From NCBI GenBank assembly GCA_950295325.1, contig OX485804.1:70034033-70098032 (forward strand): 64,000 bases of DNA, in the 5' to 3' direction. The position numbers and the translations under genes were made by a program. The stretch comes from Polytrichum commune (Eukaryota; Streptophyta; Polytrichopsida; Polytrichales; Polytrichaceae). This document shows positions 1 through 11,061 of this stretch, in pieces (the first letter of the stretch is position 1; each line of letters opens with the position of its first letter). A model generated the notes under the pieces. It had not been told where the DNA came from, ran no database searches, and was given only the letters and a program-made list of their open reading frames with translations.

Positions 1-150
1 TGGGATTTCATTCCGGAAGTGAAACCATCAATGAAACACGTAATTAACTTGGAGGTCAAAAACATTACAAACTCCTCATTAACATTGAGCTTATAATTTT
101 GTGACTTACCATTTAAAATTATCTTTGTCATTCTAATGATAGATTAGTGC
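1..150. repeat. Partial copy of a long-TIR element arm
   Basis: The first 150 bases resemble 7464-7720: both contain a run like 'taattaacttgga(g/a)gtcaaaaaca', then 'gacttaccat' and 'ctttgtcattct'. In the 7.5 kb copy a LINE tail interrupts the arm right after 'cttaccat'; here the arm is uninterrupted, so this copy keeps the pre-insertion arrangement. The left edge lies outside the window. Confidence 0.6.
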
Positions 151-1449
151 AAGTGTTCATAAGATGACCAAAATGAAACAATGAAGATAGAATATAACAA
201 ATATAACAAAAAAGTATATAAATATCAATCTTATTTTTTAGGTAATATAATATAAGGTATAAATAAATGATATGTTATTTGGAATTAGACTTGTGGGACA
301 ATGTTATGGATGGGGTATACTCAGAAAATCATAAGTTTTTGACTATAGCCTATCTGAATTATTGTAATAATTTATCCTCATCACATATTGTATTATCTTT
401 AAAATCACATGGTGTATATTATTATTTTAAAAATTAAAATTATATTATTATTATTATTATTGAGTTGATTTTTTTAGTTCACCAATTTATCATAAGGTGA
501 TATATATTATTTTGACATATTACAAATGTTTGAGTAATCACACCCGTGCAAAATAAATGAATTCTGAACAAAAAAAAAATGTCTATGACAACACGTCATA
601 ATTATATTGCACACGTTGATATCTTGCAATATTTATCAAAATAACCATGTGGAATTCAAAGCCACATCATGGCCTTGGAAACAACTCATGGGAGGTTAGA
701 AAATAGGCTTAGAGCATCCAAGGCCACATCATTGCCCCTTGTCAACTAATTTAATATTTATAAAATAACTATGAGGGAGAAAATAGGTCTTACATGCCAA
801 CTCGGAGGTGTTTCACTAAAGTAAGCTCCATCCGAGCTTCTTGATGGACTCATCCAATTTTTGTTACCGGATGACTTTACTTGAGTGCCATGAATCCCCG
901 GCCCAATGACTGCCACGTATACCACCAAGCATTACCGTCTTTACACGCCAACCTAGCCCCAACATATATTAGGACAGTGAGGGGGTGTACAAAAGACGCA
1001 ACAATTTAGAATTTGTGACATAATACATGAAACTAAGGCCCTCACATTCATCTCTATTTTTCACAAATACGATAACTATCTCAACCCTGAAGCCTATATA
1101 CAACAAATGTAGACTACTTTTGGGTACCTTGGGTATTTTGAGGTAAAGAAAAATATGTGGGGGTCAATAGGTTTCTTGTGCTTGAATAAGGGAGTCACTA
1201 ATGAAGACATCATTCTCCAATTATCATACAATGTTGTTCGAACTCAAACTATTTCATTGTAATACCTCAAAGCCCTCGAAGTCAAAGGTATATCACAGTC
1301 TACAACAGTGGTAACATCCAGTTCCTTTGTTCTTTAGTTTGTTTTGTGAATTCCACTATCCACCGGCCATAATTGTGTTCCTTAACCATAAGCCACCTAA
1401 ATGAAGGGTGTGCATTCCAAGCTAAAACTACAATGTAACCTCCAAATTA
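151..1449. other. AT-rich intergenic, no gene seen
   Basis: I see no open frame with family resemblance, RNA gene or clear element boundary here. There are short trinucleotide (att) runs near 445-460 and simple A/T tracts. Confidence 0.5.
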
Positions 1450-2340
1450 TCACACATGTGGCAATCAAAGTACATGTGACATTAAGATCTCCATGCACTA
1501 ATAACAAAAAGGCATAACAAAGCGGTATGGGAAATACGCAAACTCATTGTATCAACTCGAATATCAAGACATTATACATTAATGAATGCAGGAACGCATA
1601 ATGAACTACCCCAAGAAAATACAGTTCCCCCATGGTTACTTTCATGTACATGTGATACCCAAAGATGACATTGCAACGCTAGGCTCAAACCAGACATACT
1701 ATGCATCATAGGCCATCCATATAACCACCCCCCCCAGAAACCCCTACACCTGATATCATCATACAGTTCATCGAATTCACATATTGCAATGATAGATTCG
1801 CCACTGAAACCCTAGACAAAAAAATCATAAAATACCAACCACTCATAAACAACATCATAACTAAGGGTTGGAACGTAGCCCCACTCATGGTACTAGTTGC
1901 GGGAGCAAGAGGCACAACACATATCCCATCAATGAAAAAACTAGAAACAACGTTCACACTCCCTATCAGAAAAATCAAAAACACGTTTAAACAAATTAAC
2001 ATAATTGCCACACAATATGCACATTCCATATTAGTCCACAAACGAAGGCTAGAAAATCGACAAACTATTAATGATCTCCAAGACCTCTCATAAATAAATA
2101 AAACTCCCAACCCAATACAGATCCCCCCCCCCCACTAACTACCCCAAACAAGGCCCATACATAATAACCGGCTACTGAAATTTATTATTGGTTATTAAAT
2201 ATAGTGTCTACGTCCTGCAAAGGGCGAAGTAGTTTTACATCTAACACCACTGCCGTAAGGCATGGCCTAGGATGTTCTACGAACATACACTTTATTCACT
2301 CCGGCCTCCTCTAGAGACCGGAGTTCTTCTTCTTATGACA
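1450..2340 (+). mobile_element. 5'-truncated LINE copy (3' end, endonuclease region)
   Basis: Reading + from about 1500, the translation follows the C-terminus of the LINE at 59373-64000: 'KRHNKAVWEI', 'PQENTVP-WLL', 'KPDIL' and 'IQFIEFTYCNDRF', then an extra C-terminal part 'ILVHKRRLENRQT' ending in a stop near 2093. Here the zinc-finger end and the endonuclease domain share one frame, showing they belong to a single ORF, whereas the 60 kb copy has a stop between them. This copy has an in-frame TGA near 1668 in the 'TQR-HCN' motif, so it is dead. The 3' UTR has two hairpins (2270-2287 and 2298-2324, the latter with a perfect 7-bp stem) followed by TTCTTCTTCTT. Two poly-C tracts (about 1727 and 2122) fall in or next to the ORF. 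The element lacks its RT, as expected for 5' truncation. Confidence 0.8.
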
Positions 2341-3884
2341 TTAAGATCCTAAAGCAAGCACTCCTTTGTATGTAGACCCCGGTTACGTATCCTCATGAGA
2401 AGAGGAATAAAATTGTTGGGAAACCTAGTAGTGTTGCTGCTCATTGCCTGTTGGTTGGTGCTCATACATTCATGTGTTTATGTTTGATCTTGCACCCTTT
2501 CTGTGTTAAACTTTGTATGCGGTTCTACTCTTTAGTGTGCATTTTCTAAGTCTAACAGTCCCAAAAATGTAACCCTATTTTTTATTTTTTATTTTAATAT
2601 ATATTTTCAATCACCAAAATACTGATTGCAATCCTCACTTCGCCTCATTCGTTCAATCATTGTCAAATTGATTTGACATAGACTTAGCATGTATTGGAGC
2701 TTGCTTACAAAGTTACATTCAACACCTAGGGTCGAATCGGATCCTCTTCACGATTTCCAAGTGAACTTCCATGGTGGTGAGAAATCTCCATGGGAAGGAA
2801 ATGTGACAACAAGGAGGGAGAATTGAACTGAGCACATCCGGTCCCTCGGGGTTGGGGATATAAGAGAGGGAGTGATATTACACACGGTGATATTATAGAG
2901 GTTAGGGTGTATTTTATTATTTTCATTATAAATGCCCTCCCCCCTTCCTCCCTACCTCAAAGGAATTAATGTGTATGTATATGTGTATTTAAGGTGGGTT
3001 AAAGTGGGATGGGGAAGGGGGAAGTGCCATCATGCCAACGGTGAGTACTAAGTGATGAGCGGTAACTTGTGTGTTGTTAGAGAGGGAAAATATTTGGATA
3101 TACGCCCACTAGTAGCCTATGACCGTGGTATTTTGACATAGGTAGTAGCATCTTTGTTTGTAATCACACAAAGTGCAATCAACCTAATGAATGCCCTACT
3201 TTACTTTTAACATCAAGAACCACAAGCTTGACATAAGGTTTTTGAAAGTATTTGTAATATTTTTGATAGATTCAACATTCAACTTCTTTAAAAAAGGTGG
3301 AAACACATTTCAAGATAACATATTTAAGTAAAACTGGACTAAGGCCGAGTCCAGAATAGATATGAGAATGCCATAAAAATAATGGTATGATCTAGTCATT
3401 TCTTTTTCATAAAGAAAATTGTATCTAAAATAAATAATTTTTAATTTTTTCTTTAAAAAAACTGTAATAAATGTAGAAAAAGCATCTTGAATACGTCGAT
3501 AGAAAGTCCAAATAAGAAGTTACGGATGAATAAAATAAGGGACTTTTGTATCAAGAATATAATTTGAATGTAAAAATTTATCTTCCGTAAATGGAAATAC
3601 AGAGGGAATAGATTGAGTACTAGCTCACTCCGGAAAACAAGGATTTTTTACTTGTATAATTTTTTTTCTTTCTAGAATGACAATAACTGCTTCCCAAAGT
3701 GCTCTTCAATACAAATTTACTATGGTGATAATTCTCCAAAAAAATTATTAAACTTTATCTTCCAATTTTGTTAATTTTCTCGTAACGTATTTTATGAATG
3801 AAAAGGTTTGATATGAATTTTTTTGGTGTAAATTTGAATTTTCTTATTTTAAAAAATTAATTTTATTTTAAAAAAATTATAAGC
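2341..3884. other. Intergenic, no gene seen
   Basis: Mostly AT-rich with a somewhat GC-richer patch at 2700-3080. No recognisable coding frame, RNA gene or element ends were found. Confidence 0.45.
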
Positions 3885-4300
3885 AACTTCAAAAATATCA
3901 TCTTGAAATAGAAGTGAATATAAAAATGATGTTTTCAAAATTAAAAAAATTGTAGCTTCTCAATCTTAAATAAAACTTCTGCTATGGTTCTCATAGGACT
4001 AACCTCTTAGAATATAGTATGGTACATGGTGCAATTTATTATGAGAATAAAACCAAGTAAATGTTAAAGAAAATCTGAATGTTATATTTTAAAATATTTA
4101 ATTATTTTTTCTCTTATTTTTTAAACATATTTTATAAAATTCATTTGTTTGCTCTCCTAACTTTCAAGATAAGATGTTTAAAAACAAATTAGTCAGTACA
4201 CTTGTAATTCATTTTTATTTTGAAATATTTAGGATTCATTTTCAGTAAAAACACTCTATATATAGTTAAACCTCTTTTATTTCAACTGGAATAGGATTAA
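3885..4300 (+). repeat. Left arm of a large imperfect inverted repeat
   Basis: This arm reads, inverted, as 6425-6845. Matching landmarks include 'tctcaatcttaaataaaact', 'acctcttagaatata', 'aaatatttagg(a/g)ttcattttca' and 'acactcta'. The arms are about 370-420 bp and are separated by about 2.1 kb. Identity of the sequence is unknown; it is very AT-rich and no ORF spans it. Confidence 0.65.
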
Positions 4301-5689
4301 CTAAATAGATTTATAAAGAAAGGGAAATAATAGATGGTAAAACAACAATTGAATAGCCTAAGGACCAAAAAAGGGGACTCATACATTTCTTCTTAAATAT
4401 ACGTTTAATTTATTCAGATATTGTCTTTTTAAAATAATTTTACAGCACACATATATAATTCTTTATTTCTATTAGTATAGTCCTCATTTTTATACTAATT
4501 TATTTTCAAAAATGGTAAGTTAATAAAAAAGAAAGAGGATTTCCACTTTGTAATTATATTTATACTTCCAAAGTTTCTAAGCACTTAAAGCTTGTTATAG
4601 CAGCGTACATTATCTGAACAATACTATTTGTAATGATTATTTTTTCGTGCAAATTTTTCAGTAGTTCTTTTGATTTTACCTCTAACAAAACCGAGAATTT
4701 TAATTCAATTCTAATTGACTTTTGTAATTCCAAGTTAAATCACTATCTATTGAAAGTGAGCAAGTACTCACTTGTTTTATATCAACACCATCAAAAATTT
4801 CTAAACGATGATCTTCCGGCCCTAGAGTAAAAAAATTATAATTCAAATGTACTATTTGATTAGTACCTCCACAACCTTAAAAAGGGTGAACAACCTAAAG
4901 GAATTTTGGTGAATATGAATTGGTGAAGAAATGTCTCCATAGGGAACATGAAAGACGTTGGCCAATGTGACATTCCATTTTCTGAGTACCAAGTATATAG
5001 TAGATGATCGTATATGGGCAATCATATCCCTTACTTCAATATGATTATCTCTAATTATTATTTTGTCACAAAATCCTTGAAGGTTGTGATGTACCCTAGT
5101 CGTACGTTAATTAAGAGATTTATTGATGGATGGATGGATTGGGGAAGAATGATGACTGACCATACTTTGATGTACTTAGCATCTGAGTGGATGGTCATTG
5201 GGTCAGACAACCCATGGACAGATTGTGCAGGGGAGTTAGACAATTTCCAATGGAAGATCTTTGCGTTGGACTTAGACAACTCTAAGCGGAGGGATGTTAT
5301 TCATTGGAGTTAAACAACTCTCAATGAATAGATGAATTCAATTGGAATTAGACGGTTCCAATTTGAAGAATGGATGAATGAACCAAGTTGGAGTGAGACA
5401 ATTCCAACTCAAAGAATGTAAATGAGTAAGAAGATGGAAGAAGGTTTTAGAGGAACCAAAGATAGGAGATTCATAGTAGAGCGAAAGCTAGAGCTATGAA
5501 TATAAGACATTTACCATATTTGAAACTAGAAAGTAAGAGTAGTGCCATTGACATATGAAGAAGCCCTGGAGCGGAGAGAGAGGATGTTTTTGGTCTCTCT
5601 CCTATGGTCAGATGGTTCGAGCTTATAGTCAATCACATTGTATTTGTTTAGGGTGAAATTCTTATAATATACTCTATTGAAATTTCACA
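4301..5689. other. Spacer of the inverted repeat, contains a degenerate ~40-bp tandem repeat
   Basis: No gene is recognised. From about 5225 to 5440 a motif like 'ttggaattagacaattccaa' followed by 'gaagaatgnatgaat' recurs about five times at roughly 40-45 bp spacing with drift. Open frames on both strands here (5014-5313 +, 5058-5279 -) look like by-products of this repeat, not genes. Confidence 0.4.
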
Positions 5690-6000
5690 TTGTATGGGGT
5701 GTAAATGTTTATTGTATTATTTACAAACGATTGAGGTACGTGACAAACTTGTTCTTTAAACCATTCTTTGACATGTTTTACAATAAGTGTGTCTACAAAT
5801 AACACAAACTCCCATTTCTCTAAATTTTGATAATTGATAGATCTTGAAAACCATGTAGCTTGGAAAAACAAAATTTTTTCTGCTAATCAATATAAGATTC
5901 ATAATTAACATGATTCATTTTGGAGCCAAATTATTAACATGTTTTTGTACTTGTTGAATACATTCAGCTATATTGATAATTTCCTTTGCATGAAATAATA
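5690..6000 (-). pseudogene. chlB: Plastid-derived chlB fragment (third, isolated copy)
   Basis: On the minus strand a short frame includes 'QATWFSRSI-YQNLEKW' and 'EWFKEQV', matching the middle-to-C-terminal part of ChlB (family pattern 'QAAWFSRSIDCQNL' ... 'DWFKEQV'). ChlB is a subunit of the light-independent protochlorophyllide reductase, encoded in plastids of most non-angiosperm plants. The fragment is short, frame-broken outside this run and surrounded by nuclear-type repeats, so it is a nuclear plastid-DNA remnant. It covers the same part of chlB as 8866-9020 and 14192-14420 but is more diverged from them than they are from each other. Confidence 0.75.
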
Positions 6001-6129
6001 ATATTATGAATATTGTTGTTAAATTAATGTAACCTGCTGAAGAAGCATTAAGTGCTTTGAAATTTTAGAAGTACAAATATAATCACAAAGAAAAAATATT
6101 TCTTAATAAAGTAAAAATACAAATAACAA

Positions 6130-6152
6130 TTATATATATATATATATATATG
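6130..6152. repeat. (TA)n microsatellite
   Basis: Uninterrupted TA dinucleotide run; a second, shorter one lies near 6376-6389. Confidence 0.9.
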
Positions 6153-6424
6153 CATACTGAAAAAATTTGAGAAAAAAATAAAATCTCCGAATAAATTAAA
6201 CACACATTTTGTGAGAAATTTATAAGTCCTCTTTTTGGTTCTATTCAATTATTTTGTTACTATCCATTTTTTTTCTCCTTTCTTCATATATCTATTTAGT
6301 TTTCATATTCCAATTACAAATACACTTACTTTTAGAAATATTTGTTTATTTTAGTATTTTAGGTTAAGGGTTCAATATATATATATATAATTTCTTTGTC
6401 AATTAAGTGTTAGAAGCAAATTAA

Positions 6425-6845
6425 CAGTCATTATAAAAGAAGTTTACCTCTATTTAGAGTGTTATTTATTGAAAATGAACCCTAAATATTTTAAATGAAA
6501 ATTAATTACCAGAGTGCTGAATTTTTTTTTCAAGAAATCTTATTTTGAAAGTCATGACAAAAATCAAATACATTTTTATAAAGGAATTATTTTTTTAATG
6601 TAAAAAAACTTATTAAAATTAAAATAATTCTTCAAATTTCCAGAAATTCTTTAATACGAATTTTTTTAATCTTATAATAGATTGCACTATGCACCATTTT
6701 ATATTCTAAGAGGTTACTCTTATGAGAACAATAGCACAAGTTTTATTTAAGATTGAGAACCTACAAAAAATTAAACAAATAGTTTTTAGGGAAGAACCAT
6801 TTTTTACATTCATGTTTATTTCAGGATGATATGTGCTTGAGAAAT
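6425..6845 (-). repeat. Right arm of the large imperfect inverted repeat
   Basis: Reverse complement of 3885-4300 with many substitutions and small indels. See the left-arm entry. Confidence 0.65.
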
Positions 6846-7463
6846 GTCCTAACACACCGAAGCCACACAAAGCATTTCCCTACGTGGGGTATGTTGTTTC
6901 CAAGTATAGACATCCAACTGAGAAGCCATGGAGTTAAGTTGTTTTGCAAGACAACGTCCACATAGAAGTAAGGGAAGTGAGGCAAATAAAACACGCTAGA
7001 CGTTGAAGGGACCCCAACGAGTTATGTCTGGCGTGACAGACGCTAGTGGGGCCCACCACCGCCATTGCCCCTTGAAACTTTTTGCGTCCTTCCCACACGG
7101 TCTGGGCAAGGTTGCCCAACATCTCTTCTCAAATGCCTCTCTTCCCTAATGTCCCCCACTCCAACATAATAACAATTGCCTTTTAGTAGAATTTCTTCAA
7201 TACCATGGTGTTGTCCTTCATAAGTTTTGTCCTTCACTGTGATTGTTCTTTAGTACTCACTCTTGTCATGCACTGCAATTGTCCTTCACTGCGACTGTCC
7301 TTCATGACTCAATTTTGTCCTTCATGCCTATTATCCTTCACCATGATTAAAGGCCGCTTTTCCATATAACCCATATTGAGTGCACTTCATCTTCAAGGTC
7401 CAAAATCCAATATATATGTTCACTTTCATTGAGTAAATGAGCAATTGATTAGGATTGCCTTTT
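6846..7463. other. Intergenic with 'gtccttca' repeats
   Basis: The phrase 'gtccttca' recurs about six times between 7210 and 7345 (for example 'ttgtccttcatgcc'), a degenerate short tandem array. Open frames at 6934-7237 on the minus strand have no family resemblance. Confidence 0.4.
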
Positions 7464-8340
7464 CAAAGTGAAATCATCAATAAAGCATGTAATTAACTTG
7501 GAAGTCAAAAACATTGCAAAAGCCTCATTAGCACTGAGGTTATAACTATTGTGGCTTACCATAAGAGGCATAACACCCCATGTTGCATCATGAACTATTG
7601 TGATCAATATTTGGTAAACAAGCTCACATTCACGCTGGTATATAATACGGGTGTTATTTATTTTCTTTCCTTTCTTTTCTTGCGACTTACCATTGAAAGG
7701 GGCTTTGTCATTCTAAAATGGAACTAAAATAGCGTTTTATTTTTAGTGTATTTCTTTATAATATTTTAGTTAATGCCTTCTATTTCCACAAATATTTATA
7801 CACATTGAAACTAATAAAGTGTGATTGAATGTTATTAAGTCTAATTAATCCTTATTAAGCCCAATTAAATCAGAAAGTATGCTTACCAAAGTAATTAAGC
7901 CAAATTGGTTATAAAATGCACTGACTGGAATTAATCAGGATTTAATTCAGATATGAGGAATGATGTGCTTACTTGCACTTGTTGAGGGTCCATTACCCAT
8001 AATTAGGCTAAATGCACTTACTTGCAGTTAATCAGGCTCAATTAGTTTGAATGTGTATGAATACTTGTAGAAACCTAGGCCTTGTGCCCAATTACCTTCT
8101 AATACGGTTATTTAGACTTAATTACATATAATCACACTTAATTAGTTGGAATGTGTAGGAATACTTTTGTGAAAGTAGAAGGTATTAACTAAACTATTAT
8201 AAAATAAACACACTAAAAATAAAACGTTAATTTTAGTTCCATTTTAGAATGACAATGCCCCTTTCATTGGTATGTTACAATAATTATAACCCAATGCTAA
8301 TGTTGTGGTCCGAACAGATAACGTGTTGATAGCATTAAGG
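7464..8340. mobile_element. Long-TIR DNA element (copy A), disrupted by a LINE tail
   Basis: The left arm (7464-7560 plus 7684-7780) is the inverse of the right arm (about 8170-8340). Shared landmarks are 'gaaaggggc(t/a)ttgtcattct', 'aaaatggaactaaaat', 'cgttttatttttagtgt' and, outside these, 'cattagca(c/t)tg(a/g)ggttataa'. Arms of 140 bp or more suggest a Mutator-like type, but I could not place a 9-bp target duplication, so the superfamily is an inference. The interior (7780-8170) is non-coding and full of short 'aattaa' repeats. The left arm is split by the LINE tail at 7561-7680. Confidence 0.65.
7561..7680 (+). mobile_element. LINE 3' tail only (copy A)
   Basis: 'aggcataacacc' ... 'catcatgaactattgtgat' ... 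'ggtatataatacgggtgtt' followed by a T/C-rich end matches the 3' UTR of the LINE copy at 22690-23035. It is flanked by 'tgtggcttacca' and 'tgcgacttacca', a ~12-bp target-site duplication. The window start carries the unoccupied site. Also present in copy B, so it predates the duplication. Confidence 0.7.
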
Positions 8341-8865
8341 ATAGCCTCTAACTTAACCTCAACGGATTCAGGCATATTAAAGTCCCGAGTCTTAGCCATA
8401 CTAAACGACGAGAATAATCGTAAATAAAATCTTAGCTCAGTGGAGAATAAATTGCAACCTCTAAACCTTCAACCTTTCAAGGAGAGGGGTTGCTCGCTAC
8501 TCTCACAAGAAGAACAAGACTCGAATGTTGTGACAAAATGAGATATCATATTAAAAGGGATAAAAATGAGGGAGTAAATCGCAACTTCAAGAAAGGGCCC
8601 TAACTCTGATACTCAAGTGAGGTCAGTCTCGACAAACTATCAGGGACACGGGATACAAAGATACTTGACACAAGTTCATAAAACTAAAGAAGGTTTCAAG
8701 AGGGAAATTGATATGAACTTGAATTGATAAATGGAAAAATGAACAACAACAAGAGGGGTGAGCCAGAGCTCCAAAAGATGTAGTGTTGAGACTAAAGGGC
8801 TCTTCAGCCTCGACCCCTATATATACCTAATCTAAAGTAAACACAAGTTCTAAAGCAACAACAAG
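8341..8865. other. Unassigned repeat segment shared by both duplicates
   Basis: Present also at about 13600-14190. No coding frame recognised. It ends with a TATATATACC run after 'cctcgacccc', which could be an LTR-like promoter remnant, but no LTR ends or primer-binding site were found. Confidence 0.4.
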
Positions 8866-9820
8866 TTCGACATGGTTACAATAAGTGCGTGTACAATTAA
8901 CACGAATTCCCATTCCTCTAAATTTTGACAATCAATAGATCGTGAAAACCAAGTAGCTTGGAGAAACCAATGTGCATTGTCTGCTGATCCATATAAGATT
9001 CATAATTGAAATGTTTCATTTTGAAGCCAAATTATCAAGATGTTTTTGTATTTGTCGCATACATTTAGCAACATCGACAATTCCCCTATGTAGGCGTCGT
9101 AGATATATATGTAAGGCATTCCCAAAAACAAGTTCTAATTAAATTGTTGTCATTAAGCCTACTTCATGATAAGGAACTAATTCTTTCCAAGCTTTTGGTA
9201 AATTTCAAAGATCTTGTGCAGATCCACCTTCAAGAATTACTTAAATGATTTTAATATTCAAATTTTGTAATAAACATTTCAAATCACAACAATCATGGTG
9301 ATTATGAGAACCTAATGTGAAAATTCCAATGATATGTGTTGAAGGCTCGTTCGTTCTAGATTGATCTAATGTGAATGTTCCTTCTATATGAGTTTTTTCT
9401 TTTTCTTTTTCTTTTTCTTTCTCTAAATAATAGCGTACTACTTATTCTAAAGTTCTATCAACAGATTGAAGGTCATTTAACGCGTCAATGATTTCCATCT
9501 GAATTTGAAATAAGAGATGCTCTATGTACACATTTTTGAAAATCTTATTGTAAAATACTAGAGATACATGTGGGTGTTGGAATAATCAAATTTGGGCATT
9601 CTTCTTTATCCTTTTGAACAATATTGTCAACTATTTCTTCCTGGGATCCACGTCCTAATACATGACAATCTACTATGCTAGGAGTTACAAGAGTAAAAAT
9701 CTTTTTTTTTTAAAAACATAAAGCGCATTACATTAATCTCCTAAAGGAACATGCATAATAGGATGAACATTCTCAAAAGAACTAGCTACTCCGAGAGTTC
9801 CAATATGAGTAGGTCCAATA
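8866..9820 (-). pseudogene. chlB: Plastid-derived chlB pseudogene (copy A)
   Basis: Read on the minus strand from about 9816, broken translations follow ChlB in order: '[18 protein letters not shown]' (N-terminal region), '[15 protein letters not shown]', '[14 protein letters not shown]', 'LGSHNHHDC' (with 'EGGSAQDL' and 'LPKAWKELVPYHEVGLM' just after), 'MRQIQKHLDNL'. ChlB is the catalytic-partner subunit of dark-operative protochlorophyllide oxidoreductase, normally about 510 aa in the plastid. Here there are many stops and frameshifts, a TTTTTC-rich expansion near 9395-9425, and the first ~10 and last ~200 residues are missing. Its neighbour trnQ sits on the same strand as in plastid genomes. 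This is a nuclear plastid-DNA insert, not a gene. Confidence 0.88.
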
Positions 9821-9860
9821 TTAATATTAATATTTATTTATTTATTAGATATATTAGATA

Positions 9861-9931
9861 TGGAATGGAAAGGGTTGAACCTCCGGATAACATGGCCAAA
9901 ACCTAGCTCCTTCCCACTTGGCCACGCCCCA
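9861..9931 (-). pseudogene. trnQ-UUG: Plastid-derived trnQ-UUG remnant (copy A)
   Basis: The minus strand begins 'GGGGCGTGGCCAAGTGGGAA', keeps a 'GGTTTTGG' anticodon-loop region and a 'GGAGGTTCAACCC' T-arm, as in plastid tRNA-Gln(UUG). Several stem positions are mismatched, so it is unlikely to work. Its place upstream of chlB and divergent from psbK is the plastid order. Confidence 0.85.
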
Positions 9932-10185
9932 TTAATGGTTACTACTAGTACATCCTAATATTAATATTTTATCAATATTTTTTAATAATATCAATTAAGT
10001 TTTAATTTTTAATTTCAGTAAAGAAAGAGTCATAAAATTTACAAGAAAAAAAAAGTATAAATTAATAATCTGTTTCATGCTAATAGAACCTATTGTAAGA
10101 TATAGTAAAGAGCTTTCATGCATTTATGAGGTTTTTTTCATGTTTTTTTATATTATATTATAGAAAATTTGATTGGAGAACATAA

Positions 10186-10311
10186 ATGCTAGCTATATTC
10201 AATATCTATCTACACACCGCCTTTCATTTAAATGGCATAATTTTGGCTAAATTACCCAAAGTTTATGTTATTTTTGACCCAATTCACCTCTTACTTTATC
10301 TTTTCAATTAA
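10186..10311 (+). pseudogene. psbK: Plastid-derived psbK pseudogene (copy A)
   Basis: An ATG opens 'MLAIFNIYLHTAFHLNGII' followed by 'LAKLPKVYVIFDPI', the conserved leader and N-terminus of photosystem II protein K. The transmembrane C-terminus ('VDVMPIIPLFFFLLAFVWQ' type) is gone; the frame ends soon after. psbI, expected next in plastids, was not recognised and is probably deleted. Confidence 0.88.
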
Positions 10312-10547
10312 GTAAAACTAAAACTAAAAAATTATATACTTACTTTTTGTTTTCTAATTTCTAACTCTTCATTTTTTCGTGTGTGTGGATTTTATTTTTT
10401 TTAATTTTTAATTTTTATGATTTCTATGAAACGATCATGGACGTAGTCTTGAATGTCAAGAATATATTATTTCATATATAATTCTAATATAGGAAACATA
10501 TGAAATAATTAATTCTTTGTCGAACTCATAAAGATTCCTAAGTTAAA

Positions 10548-11061
10548 GGATAGAGAGGGATTCAAACCCTTGGTACAAACCCACGGGGAGGTCACTTCAT
10601 TGTCAAGTTGACACCACGTGCGGACAATGTTTGCTACCCCTATATTCCATGCCATATATAATTTTAAAATTTATGATATTTTTTCTACATATACATAACC
10701 ATTGATAGTATCTTTTGTATACTTTTTTGAAATTTTTAGTCATCTTTATTTTTTTTAGTAATTGTTTTAGTTCAATTCTGTGTCATTCTAGTTAGAAATG
10801 GTATGTTTTATGAAAACTACAAATCATCAAATTTAGTTACCACTTTTGACTATGTCATAGGTATTGTGTATATCTACTCATGAAAAAAAATTGATAAAAT
10901 TTTGACCCATTTTGGTGGTGCAACTTACCAAAAGAAGATTTTTTTTGGTCGCACGTGGTGTTCAACTTGACAATGGAGTGATCCCCCCGTGTACAAACCC
11001 TCAGTACAAATAACTTTAATCCGTGCTAATCCATTGCTTTAATCCACTGGGCCATCTCTCC
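10548..11061 (-). pseudogene. trnS-GCU: Plastid-derived trnS-GCU remnant, split by a hAT-like insertion (copy A)
   Basis: The two halves read 'GGAGAGATGGCCCAGTGG' (11061 downwards) and 'GGGTTTGAATCCCTCTCTAT' (ending near 10548), the ends of plastid tRNA-Ser(GCU). The 410-bp element at 10582-10991 separates them. The unsplit version is at 15871-15967. Confidence 0.85.
10582..10991. mobile_element. Non-autonomous hAT-like element, 410 bp (in copy A only)
   Basis: The termini are inverted: 'CACGGGGAGGTCACTTCATT' on the left, and on the reverse of the right end 'CACGGGGGGATCACTCCATT'; similarity extends about 45 bp to 'accacgtgcg'. Direct repeats TACAAACC (10574-10581 and 10992-10999) flank it. 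An 8-bp duplication plus a 'CA' start is typical of hAT. Copy B has a single TACAAACC at the matching place, i.e. the empty site. No transposase is encoded. Confidence 0.93.

Noticed and set aside
5014-5313. 99-codon open frame
   Set aside because: Overlaps the degenerate tandem repeat, has a mirror frame on the other strand and no family resemblance.
10582-10991. Mutator-type element with a 10-bp duplication (GTACAAACCC)
   Set aside because: The borders can be read that way because a G and a C extend the match, but the sister insertions have unambiguous 8-bp duplications and the same 'CACGGG' end, favouring the hAT reading.
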